From Pseudomonadota bacterium (GTDB lineage Bacteria; Desulfobacterota; Syntrophobacteria; Syntrophobacterales; Syntrophobacteraceae), in NCBI GenBank assembly GCA_023416335.1, contig JAEZHY010000264.1, positions 1 through 20,865 on the forward strand: a DNA stretch of 20,865 nucleotides, written 5' to 3'. The notes under the pieces were generated by a model, which worked only from the letters and a program-made list of their open reading frames with translations, had not been told where the DNA came from and did no database searches. A program made the translations under genes and the position numbers. Of this stretch, positions 14,516 through 20,865 are shown piece by piece. Every line of letters starts with the position of its first letter. Positions within the stretch are counted from its first letter, which is position 1.

Positions 14516-16465
14516 TTAACCTTCCGTTAACTGCAGTTGCTTTTCGGGAGACGGTAACCGACCTTCCGGCGGGGTTTTGGCGTCTTCTTTCGTGTTCCCT
14601 CCCACGAGATTCAGCAGGCCGGAAACATATTCTTTCATCTGTTCGGCCTGGGAACTCATTTCTTCGGATGCCGAGGCCGATTCCTCCGCGTTTGCGCAGT
14701 TCTGCTGGACTACTCTGTCCATATCCGATACGGCCCTGCTCACCTGCTCGATCCCCAGGGCCTGTTCCTGGGAAGCCGCGGCAATTTCGCCGACCAGTTC
14801 TCCCGATTTGGACACGGTGATCGCAACTTTGTCGAATGCCCGGCCGGTCTGCGCCACAAGAGACGATCCTTCCCTGATCTTCGTCACAGTCCCCTCAATG
14901 AGGTTTGCCGTGTTGTGTGCAGCCTCCGCAGCCCTCATGGCAAGGTTTCTGACCTCATCGGCAACGACGGCAAAACCCGCTCCGGCCTCTCCGGCCCTTG
15001 CGGCTTCAACTGCTGCGTTGAGAGCCAGGAGATTCGTCTGGAAAGCGATCTCATCGATCGTTTTGATGATCTTGGAGGTATCCTCGCTGGCCTTGGTGAT
15101 TTCACCCATCGAAGCAGTAAGCCGGGTCATGGAAGCGGTTGCATCCGATACGACCTGCTCGGCTTCAGTCATGAGTCTGGTGGCCTGCTTCGCATTATCG
15201 GCGTTCTGCCTGGTCATCGCCGACATCTCTTCGAGGGACGCCGACGTCTCCTCGATGGATGCAGCCTGCTCGGTCGCGCCTTCGGCAAGTTGTCGGCCGG
15301 CATCCGCCAGCTGGGCAGAAGCATTGGCGACCCGTACCGAGCTTTCGTCCATCCTGTTGGAAAGATTTTTGAGAGCACCGGTTACTTTCGTTGCAATCAG
15401 AAGAGTCAATGGAATGATGACGATCAGGCATACCAGGAAAACAAAGATGCTCTTGCTGAAGGTCGCCCTGCCGGTCTCCTTCATTTCAGTCATCGATTGT
15501 TCCGCCTCAGACATGCTGGTCCCGGCGGCACCATCGAGCATTGCGCCCACCTCAGCGGCATTTCGCGTCAGGTCGTTTTCGAATTTCCGGAATGTCTCCC
15601 GTATCTTTGCGGTTTCCGAAGCGCCGTTCTTTATCAGAGGGATAAGACTGTCGCTGATTGTGCTCCGAAGCGCCTTCGTGTCGTTCTGCACATTTTCGGC
15701 CATCGCCTTTTCGTTCTCTGCCTGAGCGTACTCGGACAGCTTCGGCACGTTCTTCTCCAGGTATCCGGAGCCCCGGTTTATGACGTTCATCCTCTTTTCC
15801 GGGATGCTGCCCGACTCTTTCTCCACCATGGATTCCAGTGCGGCAATGACCAGGTTGTTTGCTGCCTTGCGTATGTATGAGAGGGATTCTAGTCCCGCCT
15901 TGAGCTTGCCCACTTCCTCCTCATCGGCGGCCGTGGTGATCTTGCGCTGAAGTGCGGCCTCAAAGGTATTGAGCGCCCCCTCCACCCTGGCGCTGGAGTC
16001 CACCAGGGATTCATGAATCTTCCGGAATTCCTGCTTTATGGCCTCCGATCTCTTCGAACTCGTCCCAATTAATTCGACGAGGTCCTTCGTTATGCTCCGG
16101 TTCAAATCCTCGACTCTTTTGGAAAGATCCGCAGTAGAAACTCCTTCGTTTCCATCGAGGTCTCGACTGAATTCAGCCACATGCTTCATCAAAGCAGATG
16201 AAGCCTCCTGCATTGCAGCCGTGTTCTCATCGGAAACCGTGCCCTTTTCCCGGTCTATGATCGCCTGCATGGCCGTCTGGCCCAGCTTGAGGTGGGCGGC
16301 TTTCATATCGAGCGCTGTGGACATCTGACGAATACGGCGCGAGCCGCCGTCCATTGCGACATTCCCGGCCCGGTAGCTCAGAAAAGTACTCCCGGCGAGC
16401 ATTGCCAGTCCGACGAGCCCTCCCAGTCCGATACAAACCATTCTAGTTTTGAGTGACCATTTCAC
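14516..16465 (-). CDS. Methyl-accepting chemotaxis protein
   Basis: The 649-residue receptor has one membrane helix near the N-terminus (about 9-31), a roughly 300-residue helical periplasmic region, a second membrane helix (about 338-358) and a long cytoplasmic coiled coil. The signalling tip is [20 protein letters not shown] followed by [13 protein letters not shown] (about 473-509), the binding site for CheA and CheW. Methylation-type segments such as [12 protein letters not shown] and [14 protein letters not shown] flank it. Only about 20 residues link the second membrane helix to the coiled coil, so a normal HAMP domain seems absent. There is no C-terminal CheR/CheB docking pentapeptide. 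Translation starts at GTG, with AGGAGG about 9 nt upstream. No other chemotaxis genes are nearby. The ligand is unknown. Confidence 0.93.
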   Translation of the reverse strand: MKWSLKTRMVCIGLGGLVGLAMLAGSTFLSYRAGNVAMDGGSRRIRQMSTALDMKAAHLKLGQTAMQAIIDREKGTVSDENTAAMQEASSALMKHVAEFSRDLDGNEGVSTADLSKRVEDLNRSITKDLVELIGTSSKRSEAIKQEFRKIHESLVDSSARVEGALNTFEAALQRKITTAADEEEVGKLKAGLESLSYIRKAANNLVIAALESMVEKESGSIPEKRMNVINRGSGYLEKNVPKLSEYAQAENEKAMAENVQNDTKALRSTISDSLIPLIKNGASETAKIRETFRKFENDLTRNAAEVGAMLDGAAGTSMSEAEQSMTEMKETGRATFSKSIFVFLVCLIVIIPLTLLIATKVTGALKNLSNRMDESSVRVANASAQLADAGRQLAEGATEQAASIEETSASLEEMSAMTRQNADNAKQATRLMTEAEQVVSDATASMTRLTASMGEITKASEDTSKIIKTIDEIAFQTNLLALNAAVEAARAGEAGAGFAVVADEVRNLAMRAAEAAHNTANLIEGTVTKIREGSSLVAQTGRAFDKVAITVSKSGELVGEIAAASQEQALGIEQVSRAVSDMDRVVQQNCANAEESASASEEMSSQAEQMKEYVSGLLNLVGGNTKEDAKTPPEGRLPSPEKQLQLTEG

Positions 16466-16492
16466 AGCACCGCGCCTCCTCAGCTATATTTT

Positions 16493-16603
16493 TCATTCAA
16501 GAAAGGAGATCACCAGGCAAAGCCCTATGGCTCCCTCGCACCGGTAATTCTCTTTGTAGCAGCCGCAGGCCGGGTAAACAGGCGCACTTCCTCGGAAAGG
16601 CAT
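16493..16603 (-). CDS. Small Cys-rich protein upstream of the chemoreceptor (36 aa)
   Basis: The frame starts at ATG 16603 (or at an in-frame GTG four codons earlier) and ends 27 bp before the chemoreceptor start. It encodes a short protein with Cys at 13, 15, 22 and 29, spaced CxC-x6-C-x6-C (ACGCYKENYRC in the middle). That spacing could bind Zn or Fe. Codon third positions are GC-rich like the neighbours. A weak AAGGTG precedes it. It might be co-translated with the receptor, be a remnant, or be chance; an overlapping open frame exists. Confidence 0.35.
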   Translation of the reverse strand: MPFRGSAPVYPACGCYKENYRCEGAIGLCLVISFLE

Positions 16604-17111
16604 GACATAAGTCACCTTGTCGGTTTAGGACCTTCCCGGCCTTATGATTCACTGGTATTTTCGATCCATTTTCCGCCCATTCCGCGGTAGAAATTACCTC
16701 CTGTCTCGCGTTTGACCGGTTCCGTCCTGTCGAAACCGGGATGGGCGTATGAAGCTGAGGGATTGGCGGGCGCTATATACATCGGAAAATTCTCAACAGG
16801 GCTTTATTACTATCTCGCACCTGGTTGAGTTTTTTTCCCGTGTTGCTCTCCCCTTCATGGCAAGAGAAAGGGTGATGGGATCGGCAGCCTCACGATCGCA
16901 TCCAAAAAGCCGAGACGGATTCCTTTGAAATTGACGGACGGAGCATATTCGTTTAGAAAAAGCCACCACCTTTGACGATAGTGAAGACAACAGTGCCGGC
17001 TGGAAAGCGACGGTCTTGCTTACGCGATTCTCGCGATTCATTGACGAGGATGGAATGGGCTGTCACGCCAACCCGCCAACCGGGCGTTCTATCGCCCACC
17101 CTTGGGAAGCC
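16604..17111. other. Divergent intergenic region between chemoreceptor and DUF2889 genes
   Basis: It holds no convincing gene. Visible structure: an 8/9-bp hairpin CCGGTTCCG/CGAAACCGG (16716-16739); a weak plus-strand terminator-like hairpin with a T7 run (16793-16836); a possible sigma70 promoter TTGACG (16931-16936) with TAGAAA (16954-16959) 17 bp on; and a perfect GGGCG/CGCCC hairpin (17082-17097) in the leader of the DUF2889 gene. A minus-strand GGAGGT near 16696 precedes only a short frame. Confidence 0.35.
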
Positions 17112-17564
17112 ATGAATATTTTTCAGCGCAGCATTCATTCGAACGTAAAAAAGATCGACGACGAACATTTGCAGGTTACCAGTTCCCTGCTGGACCTGGA
17201 GCATTCATTCCATTTGGAACTCACGGTCCGGACCTCGACGCGCGTGATCGAGTCCGCAAAAGTCTCGATGAGCAAGGCGCCCCTCAAACGCTGCTTTTCC
17301 GCCCTCGAAGGCTTTTCCCAACTGGAAGGTCTGGTTATCGACCGAGGAATTATCAAGGATATTCATACGAGGCTCGGCGGCCCCAATGGCTGTGCTCATA
17401 TGATGGAACTCCTGAACGACGCCGTCCGGCTCACTTCCATGCTCCTCATCTCGGAGTCCGTGGGCTACAAGCCCGAACTGAAGGAAACCATGACGGAAGA
17501 AGAACTCATCGCCATGGGCAAAGAGATCATGCGCAACACCTGCATCGTGTTTTCCGACAAATAG
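17112..17564 (+). CDS. DUF2889 family protein
   Basis: The 150-residue product starts MNIFQRSIHSNVKKIDDEHL and ends with the family's typical segment: a small hydrophobic helix, then RLGGPNGCAHMMELLNDAVR (GG-x-x-GC-x-H-x-x-EL). DUF2889 proteins are small, cytoplasmic and of unknown function; the conserved Cys and His suggest metal or cofactor binding, which is inference. An upstream TTG at 17016 would add 32 residues, but family members start close to this ATG, so I chose it. A GGGAAG lies very near the start and is not ideal. It appears monocistronic; the next gene begins 166 bp on. Confidence 0.8.
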   Translation: MNIFQRSIHSNVKKIDDEHLQVTSSLLDLEHSFHLELTVRTSTRVIESAKVSMSKAPLKRCFSALEGFSQLEGLVIDRGIIKDIHTRLGGPNGCAHMMELLNDAVRLTSMLLISESVGYKPELKETMTEEELIAMGKEIMRNTCIVFSDK

Positions 17565-17729
17565 GAGTTCCGGCCGGGCTTCCCTCGTCCGGCACCTGGG
17601 GCCGCAAACCTCACCTGCCCAAACTTATCCAATGACATCAATTAAATCGGCTACTTAACGCCTATATCCCATCCTTTCTTATTGCAAACAAGTGCAGGAG
17701 GCTCTACTCTCCATGTGGAGGCGGCGGCA

Positions 17730-17906
17730 ATGAACAAATTCACCGCAGCAATTGAAAAGTGCACCGAAACGGGCTTATATGTCGGATACGTTCCGGGCTT
17801 TCCGGGCGCCCATAGCCAGGGCGCGACCCTGGATGAACTCCAGAAAAACCTGCAGGAAGTTATAATGATGCTTCTGGAAGATGGAGAGCCGACCTTGGGA
17901 AGGTGA
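17730..17906 (+). CDS. HicB-like antitoxin domain protein (UPF0150), solitary
   Basis: The 58-residue product has the HicB fold signature: AIEKCTETGLYVGYVPGFPG (two strands), then AHSQGATLDELQKNLQEVI and a final MLLEDGEP. I chose the ATG at 17730 because GGAGG lies 8 nt upstream; a longer reading from 17682 lacks one. HicB proteins normally neutralise a HicA mRNA interferase encoded beside them. No HicA-like frame (a roughly 60-residue protein with a GSH motif) is seen on either side, so this is an orphan. It lacks the C-terminal DNA-binding extension of long HicB forms. It may be a metabolic or antidote relic. The 165 bp upstream hold no gene. Confidence 0.75.
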   Translation: MNKFTAAIEKCTETGLYVGYVPGFPGAHSQGATLDELQKNLQEVIMMLLEDGEPTLGR

Positions 17907-17948
17907 GTTTGTCGGGACCTGCTGAGAATCCCCGGTAGTCAGAAATTT

Positions 17949-18380
17949 TTGGAAAGGCATATCATCCATAAACACATCCACGTAGCATGCGCCATCATAG
18001 AGCGAGAGGGACTCGTACTGGCTGCCCAGCGAAACGGTTCGAAGAGTCTGCCGTACAAGTGGGAGTTTCCCGGCGGCAAAATTGAAACCGGAGAGTCTCC
18101 AGAGGAATGCCTCAACCGCGAATTGCGGGAAGAAATGGAAATTGCCGTAGATATAACAACGGCTTTGCCCGTACATACACATCATTATCCGGTTTTTTCC
18201 GTAACTCTCCATCCGTTTGTTTGCAGCATCAAATCCGGCACAATTGCCATGAACGAGCACATCGCCGTCACCTGGGTCCCGCCGGAGGGACTTTATGACC
18301 TTGATTGGGCGGAAGCCGATTTTCCTGTGCTCAATGCCTATATTGCCGCGCTGAAGATTCGTCGGTGCGGAAACAACTGA
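17949..18380 (+). CDS. Nudix hydrolase, MutT/8-oxo-dGTP diphosphatase-like
   Basis: The 143-residue protein resembles MutT: HVACAIIEREGLVLAAQR at the start, EFPGGKIETGESPEECLNRE, and a late WVPPEGL. The Nudix box GX5EX7REUXEEXGU is present from G43, with catalytic E58, E61 and E62, but the final conserved Gly is Glu (E64). MutT enzymes remove oxidised dGTP from the nucleotide pool. The start is uncertain: the TTG at 17949 has no ribosome-binding site, and its own GGAAAGG is well placed for a start about two to four codons later, where only ATC codons occur. It follows the HicB-like gene by 42 bp and may share its transcript. Confidence 0.85.
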   Translation: MERHIIHKHIHVACAIIEREGLVLAAQRNGSKSLPYKWEFPGGKIETGESPEECLNRELREEMEIAVDITTALPVHTHHYPVFSVTLHPFVCSIKSGTIAMNEHIAVTWVPPEGLYDLDWAEADFPVLNAYIAALKIRRCGNN

Positions 18381-18474
18381 ATTCGAAACCGGGAAAGGTC
18401 TTTTTGAAGATTCCCTGTATGCAGGAGGAGTCAGAAGACAAACTGAATGTTGTTGTGGCTGAGTAAATCCACCG

Positions 18475-18506
18475 TTATTAAAATTTAGCATGCCAAATTT
18501 TAATAA
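18475..18506. repeat. Perfect AT-rich palindrome
   Basis: TTATTAAAATTT and AAATTTTAATAA form a perfect 12-bp stem over an 8-nt loop, AGCATGCC. It lies in the convergent gap between the Nudix and outer-membrane genes. There is no GC-rich stem or T-tail, so it is not a normal intrinsic terminator; a regulator-binding site or cruciform is possible. Confidence 0.55.
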
Positions 18507-18551
18507 GAGGAAAACCGAGTTCCCAGGCATATTCGACGAAACTCCCAATCC

Positions 18552-18658
18552 CGTCATCCCGGCAGTGCCTTCGAGCCGGGATCCAGGGTTTTCAAGGTCC
18601 TGAATTCACGAATAAATCCGCCACAGAAGCCAGGTTTCCGGTTTCCACCGGAATGACG
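18552..18658. repeat. REP/MITE-like element with CGTCATCCCGG ends
   Basis: The roughly 107-bp element starts CGTCATCCCGG and ends CCGGAATGACG, which are inverted copies with one mismatch. Inside the left end a CCCGGC...GCCGGG hairpin is followed by ATCCAGG. Palindromic elements with this CGTCAT(T/C)CCGG...CCGGRATCCAG pattern are common in proteobacterial intergenic regions. It lies in a convergent intergenic gap. The bases from 18659 to 18778 hold nothing recognisable. Confidence 0.7.
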
Positions 18659-18778
18659 ATGCCGGGCTGTGCAAGTCATTCGAGGCTGCCGCGACGATTT
18701 GGTCAACAGCCCCCGGAGCATGCGAACCAGCGGACGTGTTTACTTTAAGAAATAGCATTGCCGGTCATCCCGCCCATT

Positions 18779-20236
18779 TCATCGCTCTGCCTCCATCTCG
18801 CCTGCCTGCCATCCCCCGCCCAGTGCTTTGATCAGGGCAACGGTCGATACCAGCTGCTGCCCCCGCAACCGCACGGCGGTGCGTTCCGCCCCCAGGGCAA
18901 GGTTCTGCGCAGTCGCCACTTCGAGGTAGGTCACAAGGCCCGACCTGTATCGGTTGTTCGCAATTTCCAATTGCCTGCGCGCCGCCTGCAAAGCGGCAAT
19001 TTGCTGCTCGTATTCTTCGGCGAGGAGATGTTCGGCGGCAATGTTGTTCTCGACGTCGGCAAAGGCTGCAAGAACGGCCTGCCGATATTTGGCGACGGTT
19101 TCCTCGTAGGCTGCTTCGGACTGGCGAAGAGTTGCACGCCTCTGCCCGCCATCAAATAGAGGCAGGGTCACGGAAGGCCCGAGCGCCCAGAGCCTGCTCG
19201 GCCAGTCGAAAAGCGTGCCGATGTCCCCGCTCTGCAAACCGGTCTGGCCCTGCAGACGAATGACGGGGTAGAAAGCCGCTCTTGCAAGCCCGATTCCGGC
19301 GTTTGCAGCAGCCATGCGACGTTCCGCGGCGGCAATGTCGGGACGGCGCTCCAGCAGCTCCGACGGCAGATCAGGCGGGACCACGAAGGGCTCGAGCCCG
19401 ATCGGCTGTTCATCTACGCTGAAGAGGGAGGCGTTTTTCCCGGTGAGGACGGCAAGCGCGTTTTGCAGCTTCCTCCGCTGCAGAATGGTATCCGAGAGTT
19501 GCGCCTCGGCGGTCTTCAAAACCGTCTCCGCCTGAGCCACATCCAGGTCGGAGACCATCCCGCGGGCGCGGCGGTTTCGGGTAAGTTCGAGCGACTTGCG
19601 ATAGGCATCCAGGCTCGACAGCAGCAATGCTTTGTCTGAATCGAGCGTCCGAAGCGCAAAGTAATCGGAGGCAACTTCAGCCTGAATGGTCAGTTTGATG
19701 GATTCAACGTCGTCCGCAACTGCCCTGGCCTGTGCTGCCGAAGATACCACCGTTTTGCGCACACGTCCCCAGAGGTCGAGTTCATAGCTCAGGTCGAAGG
19801 GCAAGGTATAAGAGTCGTAAGTCTTTCCCGGATGGCCTCCGGCCGGGCGGTTCAGGGAGTCGCGCTGCACGGACGGCTGGAAAGACACGCCCACCTGTGG
19901 AAAAAGACCGGAGCGCGCAACGTCTGCGACCGCGCGGGCCTGTTCGAAGCGGGAAACGGCAGCCTTGAGATCCTGGTTGGCGGAGAGCGCCTCCGATTCC
20001 AGCCGGCTCAATTCCGCGTCCCGATATACCTCCCACCAGTTCCCCCTCGGGAGGTCCGCCCGGGGGACGGCAACTTTCCATTCAATGTTGGTCCCGACGT
20101 AGTTTGCAGGAGTGGAGGCGGCCTCGGGACGCTTATACTCCGGCCCCAACGAGCAAGCCGAAAGAGTCAATGATAACAGAAACATAACCGACAACGGCCC
20201 GGCTGCATGTTTTATCGGATTTCGCTTCATGCTCAT
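18779..20236 (-). CDS. Outer-membrane efflux lipoprotein (NodT/OprM family)
   Basis: The 485-residue protein is the outer-membrane channel of a tripartite efflux pump. A lipoprotein signal peptide ends in TLSAC with acylated Cys28, followed by the family-typical SLGPEYKRPE. Two OEP repeats follow: the first around ALSANQDLKAAVSRFEQARA, the second at RRPDIAAAERRMAAANAGIG. The C-terminal coiled coil contains NRYRSGLVTYLEVATAQ. I place the start at the ATG 20234-20236, which overlaps the adaptor's stop as ATGA; a longer frame reaching 20413 runs inside the adaptor gene and would bury the signal peptide. Translational coupling to the adaptor is expected. Confidence 0.93.
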   Translation of the reverse strand: MSMKRNPIKHAAGPLSVMFLLSLTLSACSLGPEYKRPEAASTPANYVGTNIEWKVAVPRADLPRGNWWEVYRDAELSRLESEALSANQDLKAAVSRFEQARAVADVARSGLFPQVGVSFQPSVQRDSLNRPAGGHPGKTYDSYTLPFDLSYELDLWGRVRKTVVSSAAQARAVADDVESIKLTIQAEVASDYFALRTLDSDKALLLSSLDAYRKSLELTRNRRARGMVSDLDVAQAETVLKTAEAQLSDTILQRRKLQNALAVLTGKNASLFSVDEQPIGLEPFVVPPDLPSELLERRPDIAAAERRMAAANAGIGLARAAFYPVIRLQGQTGLQSGDIGTLFDWPSRLWALGPSVTLPLFDGGQRRATLRQSEAAYEETVAKYRQAVLAAFADVENNIAAEHLLAEEYEQQIAALQAARRQLEIANNRYRSGLVTYLEVATAQNLALGAERTAVRLRGQQLVSTVALIKALGGGWQAGEMEAER

Positions 20237-20865
20237 TGGCCCTTCGTCGCGTTCGCAGGCTCTGCAACCGATACGACCGCGCCGCTCACAAGAGATTCTC
20301 CGGGATTGACTATAACGCGCTCCCGGGTGCTCAGGCCGTCTATAATTTCCACGGTCTGCCCGAAATCCCGTCCAAGTTTTACCTTGCGCAGATCGACGCG
20401 GCCGTCCGACCACACGATTCCAACTTGCGTGCCGTCGGCCCTGAACATCAACGTGTTGGCAGGCAGAGTCAGTACCGGCGCCGCCTTTGCCTCGGTAAAG
20501 CGCATCTGCGCATAGCTCCCTGCCAGGATTTCTTCCTTCGGGTTTTCCACCTGCAGCTCGACCAGCAGGGTCCGCGAATCGGGAGAAATAACGCCCGCCG
20601 TTCGCAATACTTTTGCCTCATACGCATACGCGGGCGATTCGGGGAGCGTCATTTCCGCCGCCTGTCCGGGGCTTATGGTGCGGGCCATGCCCTGAGGGAC
20701 CTGCACGAATACGCGCAAAGTCCGGGTCTGCGCCAAATGGAAGAGTTCCTTTCCGCCGGCCGCAACGATGAGATCACCCACATTGACGTTGCGAACCGTT
20801 ATTTTACCGTCGAAAGGGGCCGTTACCGCGGCAAAGGATTTTAGCCTCTCCAGCCTGCGTACTTC
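20233..20865 (-). CDS. RND efflux periplasmic adaptor (MFP/HlyD family), C-terminal part
   Basis: The frame runs off the right edge of the window, so only the last 210 residues are seen. They include the end of the hairpin and the lipoyl half (VTAPFDGKITVRNVNVGDLI), the beta-barrel (TRTLRVFVQVPQGMARTISP) and the membrane-proximal domain ending in LSTRERVIVNPGESLVSGAVV. These proteins link an inner-membrane RND pump to the outer-membrane channel, here the next gene downstream with an ATGA overlap. No pump gene lies between them, so it should be upstream, beyond the window. Confidence 0.93.
   Translation of the reverse strand, partial: EVRRLERLKSFAAVTAPFDGKITVRNVNVGDLIVAAGGKELFHLAQTRTLRVFVQVPQGMARTISPGQAAEMTLPESPAYAYEAKVLRTAGVISPDSRTLLVELQVENPKEEILAGSYAQMRFTEAKAAPVLTLPANTLMFRADGTQVGIVWSDGRVDLRKVKLGRDFGQTVEIIDGLSTRERVIVNPGESLVSGAVVSVAEPANATKGQ

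Noticed and set aside
14577..15725. Long plus-strand open frame (382 codons) opposite the chemoreceptor
   Set aside because: It is the antisense shadow of a GC-rich, Ala/Ser-rich coiled-coil gene. Its product is low-complexity Ser/Ala/Val and has no domain, while the minus-strand receptor is unmistakable.
16517..16590. Riboswitch-like sequence (GGCAAAGCC and AGCCGCAGGCCGGGT) resembling part of a c-di-GMP aptamer
   Set aside because: The conserved first half and pairing could not be assembled, no plus-strand gene follows within 500 bp, and the stretch overlaps a coding-like minus-strand frame.
20237..20413. Extended N-terminus for the outer-membrane lipoprotein
   Set aside because: It overlaps the adaptor gene and would place 59 Arg-rich residues before the signal peptide; the ATGA-coupled start is far more plausible.
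1..20865. CRISPR array
   Set aside because: No regularly spaced direct repeats were seen anywhere; the repeats found are single pairs or isolated palindromes.

Overview
This window looks like the right-hand part of a decayed genomic island, followed by host chromosome. The organism is probably a Deltaproteobacterium (Desulfobacterota) of moderately high GC. I infer this from a tyrosine recombinase of a type I know from sulfate reducers, a DUF2889 protein, a chemoreceptor, RND efflux genes and a CGTCATCCCGG-type palindromic repeat. The assignment is by gene content only, and the genus is not determined.

Island, about 1 to 14257. The right boundary is visible. At 14258-14300 lies the 3' half of a tRNA-Glu gene (anticodon TTC loop, T-arm and acceptor strand) without its 5' half, followed at once by a strong terminator. 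This is what a tRNA-targeting integrase leaves at the distal att site, so the intact tRNA-Glu should lie left of position 1. A tyrosine recombinase fragment without its catalytic Tyr (121-732, minus) sits at the left edge next to hairpin repeats, so the element is probably immobile.

The cargo has three blocks. (a) Two AT-richer plus-strand genes: a DUF4238 protein (1594-2835) and an 879-aa protein joining an HD-type phosphohydrolase domain to an Hsp90-like (GHKL) ATPase domain (3091-5730). These are the best candidate for an undescribed, perhaps defence-related, system. (b) A debris zone, 5731-7640, with a broken ATP-dependent DNA ligase of the NHEJ type, a small unknown ORF, and an unknown coding stretch interrupted by an in-frame TGA. 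(c) A minus-strand two-component cluster, 7643-13254, in the order receiver, PAS histidine kinase, receiver, multi-PAS NarX-type kinase. The middle two genes carry frameshifts. A perfect 22-bp direct repeat (6748-6769 and 13984-14005) brackets this cluster, and its left copy begins exactly where the ligase homology stops.

Host chromosome, about 14258 to 20865. After the tRNA remnant and two hairpin terminators come a methyl-accepting chemotaxis protein (minus) with a small Cys-rich ORF just upstream, a DUF2889 gene, a solitary HicB-like gene and a Nudix hydrolase (all plus). Next is a repeat-bearing convergent gap, then a minus-strand efflux operon: the C-terminal part of an RND periplasmic adaptor, translationally coupled by an ATGA overlap to a NodT/OprM-type outer-membrane lipoprotein.

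Single-base indels recur in short G or C runs in the ligase, kinase and receiver. They may be true decay or uncorrected sequence errors, and resequencing would decide.
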